A stretch of 6,481 nt of DNA from contig DATMKU010000150.1 of NCBI GenBank assembly GCA_035570935.1, forward strand, positions 1 to 6,481, in the 5' to 3' direction. The notes beneath the pieces are model-generated. The model was not told the DNA's origin, did not search any database, and was given only the letters and a program-made list of their open reading frames with translations. Origin of the DNA: AP-15 sp035570935 (lineage in GTDB: Bacteria; Pseudomonadota; Alphaproteobacteria; ATCC43930; CGMCC-115725). This document shows positions 1 to 5,398 of this stretch, piece after piece. Every line of letters starts with the position of its first letter. The first letter of the stretch is position 1. The position numbers were made by a program, and so were the translations under genes.

Positions 1-500
1 AAGCGCTCGCCGCCCGCGACCCCGATCTCACCGCGGCCGCCGAACCGTTGGCCGATGCGGCCCGCGACGGGGTGGCAAGCCGCGCCGTACTGCGCCAGCG
101 GCTGGCCGATTTGGCCGCGGGGATGACGACGGCAAAGCCAACGGCGACAAAATCCAAATGGTGGGAACAGGCTCTCGAGCGGCTGCGCGGGCTGGTCACG
201 ATCCGCCAGATCAACGACCGCGGCAAACCTGGTCGGGCCGACGCTGCACAAACGGCACTCGCGCAAGGCGATCTCGCCGGTGCGGTTGCGGCGCTTGAAC
301 AGCTGACCGGCGCCAGCGCCGAGGCGGCGCAACCCTGGCTGCGGATGGCGCGCCGGCGGCTTGCCGCGGAAACGGCGCTGACGCACCTGCAGGAATTGCT
401 GACCGCGCGCCTCGCCGCCGCCCCGGTGGCGGCACCCGCAGCACCCCCCGTGGCGCCGATGCCGAGCGCCGCGCCGGCCATACCGAAGACTCCGTCCTGA
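1..500 (+). CDS. Mitofilin/COG4223-like inner-membrane protein, C-terminal part (5' end outside window)
   Basis: The reading frame is open from position 3 at the left edge to TGA at 498-500, so only the C-terminal ~165 residues are present. A TTG at 48 could be taken for a start, but coding continues upstream of it and it is probably internal. The visible part has the segment LRGLVTIRQIND, then an Ala/Leu-rich helical stretch with GDLAGAVAALEQL and PWLRMARRRLAAETAL, and ends in a low-complexity Pro/Ala tail. This pattern is typical of the C-terminus of alphaproteobacterial mitofilin (Mic60)-like proteins, which are anchored in the inner membrane by an N-terminal helix not seen here. In many alphaproteobacteria this gene lies between hemD and hemY; here hemY follows with a 1-bp overlap, which supports the call. 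The precise function is not settled, and the assignment rests on recalled family pattern plus synteny. Confidence 0.75.
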   Translation, partial: ALAARDPDLTAAAEPLADAARDGVASRAVLRQRLADLAAGMTTAKPTATKSKWWEQALERLRGLVTIRQINDRGKPGRADAAQTALAQGDLAGAVAALEQLTGASAEAAQPWLRMARRRLAAETALTHLQELLTARLAAAPVAAPAAPPVAPMPSAAPAIPKTPS

Positions 501-1975
501 TGCGCGGGATTTTTGCGCTGATCGTGATCGCGGCGCTGGCCGCGGCGGCGGTGTTTCTCGCCGACAACCCCGGCCGCGTTGAGATCTTGTGGCAAGGCTG
601 GCAGATCGACACCTCGGTCGGCGTGCTGATTGCCGCCGCAGCCCTGGCGGCGCTCGCTATAGCGCTGGCGCTGTGGCTCTTGTCGCTGATCCTGGGCAGC
701 CCCGGCGCGTTTTTCCGGCGGCGGCGCGAGCGTCGGCGGCGCGCCGGGTACCAGGCATTGACCCGCGGCATGGTCGCGGTCGCCGCCGGCGAGGCGCAAG
801 AGGCGCGACGCTATGCGCGCCGGGCCGCGGCGCTGCTGGCGGAGCCGCCCTTGACCCTGCTGCTCTCGGCTCAGGCGGCGCAAATCGGCGGAGACGAGCT
901 GGCGGCCAAAAGGTTTTTCACCGCGATGCTCGACCGTCGCGAGACCGAATTTTTGGGCCTCCGCGGCCTGCTCAACCAGGCATTGCGCGAAGGCGACCGC
1001 GACGCGGCGCGCCGTCTCGCCACGCGGGCCGTAGCGCTGCGCCCGAATACCGCCTGGGCGGTGTCGAGCCTGTTTGAACTCGAAGCCCGCGACGGGCATT
1101 GGGAGGCGGCGCGCGACGCGCTCGAACAGGCGGCAAAGCGCCGCTTTATCACGCCCGAGGTCGCGCGCCATCACCGCGGCGTGATCCTCTACGAGCTGAG
1201 TCGCGCCGCCGCGGCGCGGGGCGAGCGCCAACAAGCCTTGGCGCTGGCCGGCGAGGCGCGGCCGCTGACGCCCGACCTCGCTTCCCCCGCGGCCCATCAC
1301 GCGCGGCTGCTGCTGGCGGCCGGGCGGCCGGGCCGCGCCGCAAAGGCGATCGAGCGCGCCTGGCGCACCGCTCCTCAGCCCGGGCTCGCCCAGGCCTATG
1401 GCGAGATGTGGAAAGATGAAGCCCCGCTCGCGCGGGTCGCGCGCTGCGAACGCCTCGCCGCCCAAAACCCGACCGCGCGCGAGAGCCACCTGGCATTGGC
1501 CGAGGCGGCGTTTCAGGCCCAGCTGTGGGGCGAGGCGCGCCGGCATCTGGAGCGCGCAATATCCGCCGATCCGCCGCCCTTCGCGGTACTCCCGGCAAAT
1601 TCCGCCGCCGTCCTAACCCCGGCCGCGGCAGCGGACGTGCTCGACCGGGCGACACCCCGGCTGTGCCTGATGATGGCGCGGCTCGAAGAGGTTGAGCAGA
1701 ACGACCCCGCGCGGATGCGGGAATGGCTCGACCGCGCCATTGGCGCTCTTCCCGACCCGCGCTACGTGTGCGCCAGTTGCGGGGGCAAGAACATCGAATG
1801 GCGCTCATTGTGCCCGCGCTGCGGGGCTTTCGACGCGCTCGCCTGGCGGACCCCGGCGTGGACCGGGGCCAACGTGGCGCACCCGCTTGGGGTCGAAGGG
1901 AGACGCCCGGCGGCCGGCGAGCTTGGCGCCGTACCCGCTGCCGCACTGCCGGCGGTCAATGCCGCAAATGCCTGA
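500..1975 (+). CDS. hemY: HemY-family membrane-anchored TPR protein
   Basis: 491 residues starting at the ATG that overlaps the upstream stop (TGATG), which implies translational coupling. Residues ~4-21 and ~42-65 are hydrophobic and form two membrane segments around a short loop (NPGRVEILWQGWQIDTSVGV), as in the HemY N-terminal domain. A very basic stretch (FFRRRRERRRRAGY) follows, marking the cytoplasmic side. Residues ~80-400 are Ala-rich helical repeats of TPR type. Near the C-terminus, CASC and CPRC (YVCASCGGKNIEW then LCPRCGAFDALAW) form a zinc-ribbon-like Cys4 motif followed by a Pro/Ala tail. HemY is encoded near haem-biosynthesis genes; despite its name it is not an established enzyme and is thought to act in late haem biosynthesis or as an assembly factor. 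Length and architecture fit an intact alphaproteobacterial HemY. Confidence 0.88.
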   Translation: MRGIFALIVIAALAAAAVFLADNPGRVEILWQGWQIDTSVGVLIAAAALAALAIALALWLLSLILGSPGAFFRRRRERRRRAGYQALTRGMVAVAAGEAQEARRYARRAAALLAEPPLTLLLSAQAAQIGGDELAAKRFFTAMLDRRETEFLGLRGLLNQALREGDRDAARRLATRAVALRPNTAWAVSSLFELEARDGHWEAARDALEQAAKRRFITPEVARHHRGVILYELSRAAAARGERQQALALAGEARPLTPDLASPAAHHARLLLAAGRPGRAAKAIERAWRTAPQPGLAQAYGEMWKDEAPLARVARCERLAAQNPTARESHLALAEAAFQAQLWGEARRHLERAISADPPPFAVLPANSAAVLTPAAAADVLDRATPRLCLMMARLEEVEQNDPARMREWLDRAIGALPDPRYVCASCGGKNIEWRSLCPRCGAFDALAWRTPAWTGANVAHPLGVEGRRPAAGELGAVPAAALPAVNAANA

Positions 1976-1998
1976 CCCTGTCGGGCTACCCAAACGGC

Positions 1999-2027
1999 TT
2001 GGCGCGGGCACCGGAACACGCTATGAG
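1999..2027 (+). promoter_or_regulatory. Predicted promoter of tRNA-Thr
   Basis: TTGGCG (1999-2004) and TATGAG (2022-2027) are separated by exactly 17 bp, each matching the sigma-70 hexamer at 4 of 6 positions. Transcription would start a few bases before the mature tRNA 5' end at 2039. The match is only moderate, but its placement between the hemY stop and the tRNA is right. Confidence 0.45.
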
Positions 2028-2038
2028 TGATCGCGGTC

Positions 2039-2113
2039 GCCCCGGTAGCTCAGCGGTAGAGCAACCGCTTCGTAAGCGGTAGGTCGTTGGTTCAAATCCG
2101 ACTCGGGGCACCA
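2039..2113 (+). tRNA. tRNA-Thr (anticodon CGU)
   Basis: All arms fold by hand. The 7-bp acceptor (GCCCCGG with TCGGGGC, one G-U), the D arm GCTC/GAGC, the anticodon stem ACCGC/GCGGT with loop TTCGTAA (anticodon CGT, reading ACG = Thr), a 5-nt variable loop, and the T arm GTTGG/CCGAC with loop TTCAAAT are all present. Discriminator A and an encoded CCA (2111-2113) follow, for 75 nt in total. tRNA 3' ends are common integration sites and plasmid-like remnants lie downstream, but I found no second copy of the tRNA 3' end in this window. Confidence 0.96.
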
Positions 2114-2167
2114 GCTTTCGATCGGCTGCGTTGGTGCTCGCAGCGATGCCGGGCCACGAAAACGCGA

Positions 2168-2548
2168 TCAGCCGGTCTTTCGGCGGGCGAGAAGGTCGAT
2201 CTCGACGAGCGCGCCGCGGGCGAGGGCGGTGACGCCGATGCAGGTCCGCGCCGGCAGCTTTCCGGGGGCGAAATAGGATCGGTAGACCGCGTTCATCGCT
2301 GCGTAGTCGCGTTCGAAACGGGTCAGGTAGACCCGCGCGAAGACGACCTGATCGAGACCGCTGCCGGCGCCCGCCAGCACCCGCCGCAAATTGCCGAGGA
2401 CGCGATGGGCCTGGGCTTCGACCCCCTCGGGCAGCGGGCCGCCGTCGTCGTCGGGATCGGTCGGCATCTGACCGGTGACGAACAGCCAGCCGTCCACCGC
2501 CGTCGTGTGGCTGAACGGCGCCACCGGCGTCGGCGCGCCGGGGATCAT
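2168..2548 (-). CDS. RidA (YjgF/YER057c/UK114) family protein
   Basis: 126 residues, close to the usual ~125-130 of the family. The N-terminal part has APFSHTTAVDGWLFVTGQMP; the middle has QAHRVLGNLRRVLAGAGSGL and VVFARVYLT; the C-terminal signature PARTCIGVTALARGALVEID contains the conserved Arg that binds the carboxylate of imine substrates in RidA. Family members are small trimeric cytoplasmic proteins, and the founding ones hydrolyse reactive enamine/imine intermediates. This paralogue could have another substrate, so no symbol is given. The ATG at 2548 has no clear Shine-Dalgarno sequence. The eight codons before it, back to a TAA at 2573-2575, include PIEFL, which resembles the normal first beta strand, yet contain no ATG, GTG or TTG. 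The true start may therefore have been lost, or an unusual start is used. It is convergent with the tRNA gene. Confidence 0.88.
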   Translation of the reverse strand: MIPGAPTPVAPFSHTTAVDGWLFVTGQMPTDPDDDGGPLPEGVEAQAHRVLGNLRRVLAGAGSGLDQVVFARVYLTRFERDYAAMNAVYRSYFAPGKLPARTCIGVTALARGALVEIDLLARRKTG

Positions 2549-2576
2549 CAGGAATTCGATCGGTGCCGCCGATTAG

Positions 2577-2821
2577 CTCGGCGGCGAGATGGGCATCAGC
2601 CGGACCCTGTGGGCGCGCGCCTGCCAGGTTATGGGCCGGCCCTATGCCGCAGTCGCGCTGGCGCTGGTGTCGACGCGCCAAGCCGGGCATTTCACAAGCA
2701 GCTCCGGCGGCTATTTCGCCGGCATGCTGCGGAAATATGAAAAAGGTGAGCTGCGGCTGACCGGCAGTTTGTGGCGCTGCGCCAGGCGAAATGGGGCAAG
2801 CGACGCAAAGCGGTGCACTGA
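2577..2821 (+). pseudogene. repC: RepC plasmid replication initiator, C-terminal remnant
   Basis: After an in-frame TAG at 2574-2576 the frame reads GISRTLWARACQVMGRPYAA, then FTSSSGGYFAGMLRKYEKGE and LRLTGSLW. This is the pattern I know from the C-terminal domain of alphaproteobacterial RepC (ACxxMGRxxAAxA, SPGGYFxGMxxKAxxGELxL). At about 2772-2775 one G appears to be missing. Moving to the next frame gives ALRQAKWGKRRKAVH and a TGA at 2819-2821, which completes the expected SLWALRQ. The fragment therefore has two defects: loss of all upstream RepC domains, including the DNA-binding part, and a 1-bp deletion near the end. RepC normally initiates repABC plasmid replication. No repA or repB lies next to it, so this is a relic of a plasmid or plasmid-derived island, not a working replicon. 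Confidence 0.65.
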
Positions 2822-2895
2822 TCACCGCGCGGCGCCGGATACGAGGCATGAAGGTGAGAAGTACGCGGGCCACCGCGTATTTTCGAACCGCAGCG

Positions 2896-3063
2896 CTACA
2901 AGCGGTGGCAGAGGTGCTGAGGTGATGGCCGCTCGAGCTTGGCAGGATCGCAACTTGAGCGGGGGCCCCGACCCGCGCACACGGAAAGCGGGTGTAATCC
3001 AGGGTCCGCTTCAAACAACGCAATCAGCGCCCGCTTCTCGTCCTCGGTGTGGGCGAGGTTGTC
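2896..3063 (-). pseudogene. Frameshifted fragment of a small conserved alphaproteobacterial protein
   Basis: On the minus strand the frame starting at 3063 reads DNLAHTEDEKRALIAL. A 1-bp shift near 3010-3015 continues as LKRTLDYTRFPCARVGAPAQ, and a second shift near 2948 returns to the first frame with AKLERPSPQ before TAG at 2896-2898. Joined, these give the pattern DEKRALIALLKRTLD-YTRFP...AILAKLE, which recalls a family of ~70-residue uncharacterised proteins common in alphaproteobacteria (DDEKRAL-LLRRTI-RYPLSPR-ILAKL). The two indels, one extra T and one missing G, compensate each other in phase. No start codon precedes DNLAH in frame (TGA at ~3073-3075). Function is unknown, and the family link is from memory only. 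Confidence 0.45.
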
Positions 3064-3100
3064 ACCGTCCGTCGCTCAACGCAGGTGCCAGTAACTTCGC

Positions 3101-3409
3101 TCAGCTTGCAGTGAGCGATTGAACCGAGTCAGCTGGCACCGCCGGTTCTGCATCGTAAAGATCGCCATCATGCTGCAAACCCAGCCACAGCCCGGCACTG
3201 GTCCCGAACACCCGGCCCAGCCGTACCGCAATCTCGGCGGTAATGCTGGCGCGGCCGTGGATGATGTTGCTGACATGCTTGCGCGACAGCCCGGCCGCGG
3301 CAGCGAGCTCGGTGACCGAGAGTCCGCGCGGCTCGAGGTAGAGCTCGGCCAGGATCTCGCCTGGCGCACTCGGCCGGCGCATCCTAGTGATAATCGAGGA
3401 AGTCGACAT
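3101..3409 (-). CDS. higA: HigA-type antitoxin (XRE helix-turn-helix)
   Basis: 102 residues from the ATG at 3409. That start has GGAG eight bases upstream and overlaps the last 26 bp of higB; a second ATG at 3382 (MRRPSAPGEILAE, 93 residues) directly follows the higB stop but lacks a spaced ribosome site. The motif RPSAPGEILAELYLEPRGLS followed by the helix-turn-helix VTELAAAAGLSRKHVSNIIH is the HigA signature. HigA neutralises the HigB mRNA interferase and represses the operon through an upstream palindrome. The order toxin-then-antitoxin is typical of higBA. All motifs look intact and length is normal (~95-105 residues). The native promoter is now separated from higA by the 1.48-kb insertion in higB, so current expression is uncertain. 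Confidence 0.88.
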   Translation of the reverse strand: MSTSSIITRMRRPSAPGEILAELYLEPRGLSVTELAAAAGLSRKHVSNIIHGRASITAEIAVRLGRVFGTSAGLWLGLQHDGDLYDAEPAVPADSVQSLTAS

Positions 3410-3453
3410 TGTAGATGCTCCGTTCTTCCAACCGGAAGGTTACCCGGTAATTG
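3384..3453 (-). pseudogene. higB: higB toxin gene, 3' part (interrupted by transposon)
   Basis: On the minus strand this reads YRVTFRLEERSIYNVDFLDYH and ends at TAG (3384-3386). It is the C-terminal ~21 residues of a HigB/RelE-type mRNA interferase, including the final Asp-Tyr-His that corresponds to D90-Y91-H92 of Proteus vulgaris HigB. The 5' part lies at 4935-5148, beyond the Tn3-family remnant. The 5 bp 3449-3453 are one copy of the target duplication. The higA start lies inside this fragment. Confidence 0.85.
3449..3453. repeat. Target-site duplication AATTG, left copy
   Basis: AATTG lies immediately outside the left terminal repeat. The same 5 bp recur directly outside the right terminal repeat at 4935-4939. 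Five base pairs is the duplication length made by Tn3-family transposases. Confidence 0.85.
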
Positions 3454-3491
3454 GGCCTAGACCCAACAGTCGTGTCACCAGCCGCCAAATT
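3454..3491 (+). repeat. Left terminal inverted repeat of the Tn3-family remnant
   Basis: 38 bp running inward from GGCCTAGACCC to GCCGCCAAATT. It matches the reverse complement of 4897-4934 at 36 of 38 positions; the differences are at position 12 and at the innermost base. 38 bp is the classic Tn3-family repeat length. Confidence 0.88.
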
Positions 3492-3518
3492 GGCCAGCGA
3501 GTGCGAAGTCGGCCTGAA

Positions 3519-4894
3519 TCATCGCCAGAGCCCTTCGAAACGGCTACCCGCGGCATGCCGCGCAACCGCCGTGTCCGCATCGACCGGAAGCGGGGAGAGG
3601 ATGCCTGGATCACGGTGACCCCGTTCGATCCCCTCCCCGAAGCCCCGAACTTGACCGCGGTCAAGGCCGAAACCGTCGCGACGTAGCCGATGACCAGCCT
3701 CCTCGACATGCTCAAGGAGGCCGATCTCCGCCTGAATTTCACCGAGGCTTTGAAAAGCTCGACGGCCTACGAGACCCTCGATCGTTCGATCCTGCGGCCG
3801 CGGCTGCTGCTTTGCCTGAACGGCCTTGGGACGAACGCCGGATTTCAGCGGATGGCCGGCCTCCAATCCGGCACGACCGCCAAGGACCTCGCCTATGTCA
3901 CGATCGATGCCTTGCGCCAGGCCATCGCGATCGTCACAAACGGCACGCTGCAGGCTCGCAACCCGGCCATCTGGGGCGACGGTACGACGGCCTGTGCATC
4001 GGATTCCAAGCAATTTGGCGCCTGGGACCAGAACCTAACCACGCAATGGCATATCCGCTACGGCGGGCGCGGCGTCATGATCTATTGGCATGTCGAGCGC
4101 AATTCGCTGTGCATTCTTTCGCAACTCAAATCCCCGCCTCCTCCGAGGTCGCCGCGATGATCGAGGGGGTAGTTCATCATTGCACCGAGATGGAGGTCGA
4201 TCGTCAGTACGTCGACTCCCACGGCCAAAGCACAATCGCCTTTTCCTTCTGCCGGTCGCTGGGTTTCCAGCTCATGCCGCGGCTGAAGGCGATCCCGGTT
4301 CAGAAACTGTCGAGGCCCGATGCCGGACGAGCGGACGCCTCCCCCAACCTGCAGGCCATCCTGACGAAGCCGATCGATTGGGAATTGATCGGCCAGCAAT
4401 ACGACCAGCTGGTCAAATACGCGACGGCCGTCCGTATCGGCACGGCCGAGACCGAAGCGATCCTTCGCCGCTTTGTCCGAAGCAACATTCAGCATCCGAC
4501 CTACAAAGCCTTCGCCGAACTTGGCAAAGCGATCAAAACCATCTTCCTGTGCCGGTACCTTCATGGCGAAGACCTCCGCCGCGAGATCAACGAGGGCCTC
4601 AACGTCATCGAACAATGGAACAGCGCCAACGACTTCATCTTCTTCGCCCGCCGCGGCGAAATGGTCAGCAATCGCCGCGAGGATCACGAGATCAGCATGC
4701 TCGCCTTGCATATGCTCCAGAATTGCATGGTGTACATTAACACCCTGATGTTGCAGCGCGTCTTGGCGCAGCCGCATTGGTCGGGAAAACTCACCGCCAG
4801 GGATCGCGGCGCCCTGACGCCACTCTTCTGGGAGCATGTCAACCCCTACGGCCGCTTCGAGCTCGACATGGACGCCCGCCTGCCCATCGATTGA
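3519..4894 (+). pseudogene. tnpA: Tn3-family transposase TnpA, C-terminal half, broken
   Basis: Homology becomes visible around NRRVRIDRKRGEDAWITV and PEAPNLTAVKAE, then a TAG at 3684-3686 stands where the family has Trp (W-PMTSLLDMLKEADLR). From 3690 the same frame continues through LLLCLNGLGTNAGFQRMAG and WGDGTTACASDSKQFGAWDQ to about 4130. There a 1-bp deletion shifts the frame, and SSEVAAMIEGV, YVDSHGQS, NVIEQWNSAND and HVNPYGRFELDM follow to TGA at 4892-4894. The catalytic DDE residues are still encoded: Asp at 4002-4004, Asp at 4214-4216 and Glu at 4610-4612. Compared with the family as I recall it, about five residues (RRRYI) are also missing after AKDLAYV. Around 460 codons remain of an expected ~970-1000. 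No functional transposase can be made from this copy. Confidence 0.88.
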
Positions 4895-4896
4895 CG

Positions 4897-4934
4897 GATT
4901 TGGCGGCTGGTGACACGACTGTCGGGTCTAGGCC
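4897..4934 (-). repeat. Right terminal inverted repeat of the Tn3-family remnant
   Basis: Inverted copy of 3454-3491, ending GGGTCTAGGCC on the plus strand. It starts 2 bp after the tnpA stop codon and is followed directly by AATTG. Confidence 0.88.
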
Positions 4935-4939
4935 AATTG
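4935..4939. repeat. Target-site duplication AATTG, right copy
   Basis: Direct repeat of 3449-3453. On the minus strand it carries the Asn codon and the first bases of the next codon in higB. Confidence 0.85.
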
Positions 4940-5148
4940 CCGATGCCGGTGACCGCGTAATGTCCTCGGCGATCGCCGGCCAGCGGATGAAACCCCGGCA
5001 GGCTGGCGACGTCGGCCAGCGACTCCGCGCGGTTCATCACATCGAGGATCAACAGCCGCCGGCGATGCAGCCGCTTGTCAATCCGCCGCGTGGCGCCGTT
5101 CATGAACAGATCCCCGAGAGGCTTGCTGCGAAACGACGCGATCGCCAT
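4935..5148 (-). pseudogene. higB: higB toxin gene, 5' part (interrupted by transposon)
   Basis: From ATG at 5148 the minus strand reads MAIASFRSKPLGDLFMNGAT, then RRLLILDVMNRAESLADVAS and LPGFHPLAGDRRGHYAVTGI. This is the N-terminal ~71 residues of a HigB mRNA interferase (pattern FRSKAL, PGxxxHPLKGDRxGxYAVxxxGNWR). After GIGN the frame enters the transposon end and stops at 4846-4848, giving a 100-residue hybrid with 29 foreign C-terminal residues. Joining this part at the AATTG duplication to 3384-3453 restores 92 codons with no shift. His54 of the restored protein aligns with the His54 reported as important in Proteus HigB, while the terminal Asp-Tyr-His is lost from the hybrid. The toxin is therefore probably inactive. 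An operator-like palindrome lies just upstream. Confidence 0.87.
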
Positions 5149-5153
5149 GCCGC

Positions 5154-5187
5154 GTCACCATGTCGGTGACACAAACGCCGCTGTCAA
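5154..5187 (-). promoter_or_regulatory. Predicted higBA promoter and HigA operator
   Basis: A 17-bp inverted repeat, GTCACC-atgtc-GGTGAC (5154-5170), ends 5 bp before the higB start. Upstream on the minus strand is a perfect TTGACA (-35; 5187-5182), which places the -10 region inside the palindrome at a 17-bp spacing, although the -10 itself (GACATG) is weak. A palindrome over the promoter is the usual target of HigA autoregulation. Binding by this HigA is inferred. Confidence 0.5.
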
Positions 5188-5390
5188 ACACGCGCGGCGG
5201 CCTGTTCCTCCGTGTCGTCGGGGGCATTTTGGAGCGGCGCCTGGCCAAATAAATCGCGCGGCAGCCTCGCCCATGATCCGGAAGGGTACTCTTCTCTTCG
5301 TGATCGCCAAACAGCACCGGCAGAAGTGCCCGGTGCAGAATCGCCTCCTGCCGGTTCGGCGGGACCGGTAAACCGTATACACAGAAAGGG
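5184..5390 (-). other. Start-less open frame, possible remnant of a gene upstream of higB
   Basis: On the minus strand a frame with no ATG or other clear start runs from the parA start region and ends at TGA 5184-5186. It contains SGSWARLPRDLFGQAPLQNA and PDDTEEQAAARV. Composition looks protein-like (acidic/Ala tail), but I recognise no family. It overlaps the parA leader in antisense, so it may be a truncated C-terminus left by recombination or simply chance. The stop overlaps the TTGACA of the higBA promoter. Confidence 0.2.
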
Positions 5391-5398
5391 AGTTTTCA

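Larger units (their letters stand above)
3454..4934 (+). mobile_element. Internally deleted Tn3-family transposon remnant (1481 bp)
   Basis: The element is bounded by 38-bp inverted repeats (3454-3491 and 4897-4934) that begin GGCCTAGACCC and differ at two positions. It is flanked by a direct 5-bp AATTG repeat. The interior holds only the broken 3' half of a Tn3-family tnpA, whose stop codon is 2 bp before the right repeat, the normal Tn3-family arrangement. Resolvase, res site, passenger genes and the 5' half of tnpA are absent, so one large internal deletion probably removed everything between ~3492 and ~3520. The element inserted into higB. With both ends present it could in principle be moved by a related transposase supplied elsewhere. 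Confidence 0.9.

Noticed and set aside
48..500. TTG at 48 as the start of the first gene
   Set aside because: The frame is open and protein-like all the way to the left edge, so the real start lies outside the window.
1149..1946. 265-codon minus-strand frame opposite hemY
   Set aside because: Arg/Pro/Ala-rich shadow of a high-GC gene; hemY has the domain structure and membrane segments.
2125..2144. Inverted repeat GCTGCG-N8-CGCAGC just after tRNA-Thr, considered as a terminator
   Set aside because: The stem is only 6 bp with an 8-nt loop and no T-run follows on either strand, so a rho-independent terminator is not supported.
1986..3023. Long minus-strand open frame of 345 codons spanning the tRNA, the ridA-like gene and the repC relic
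   Set aside because: It is a GC-rich shadow. It crosses a certain tRNA gene and the real ridA-like gene in another frame. Only its first ~30 codons have meaning, as part of the frameshifted small-protein fragment.
3454..3491. GGTGACAC (reverse complement GTGTCACC) in both transposon ends, matching half of the predicted HigA operator
   Set aside because: An 8-bp match without the second half-site is probably chance; no evidence that HigA binds the transposon ends.
4082..4837. 251-codon minus-strand frame opposite tnpA
   Set aside because: Antisense shadow; the plus strand carries unmistakable Tn3-family transposase motifs throughout.
5366..5381. TATACA near 5376-5381 as a parA -10 box
   Set aside because: No acceptable -35 at 16-18 bp upstream; the match alone is too weak to annotate.
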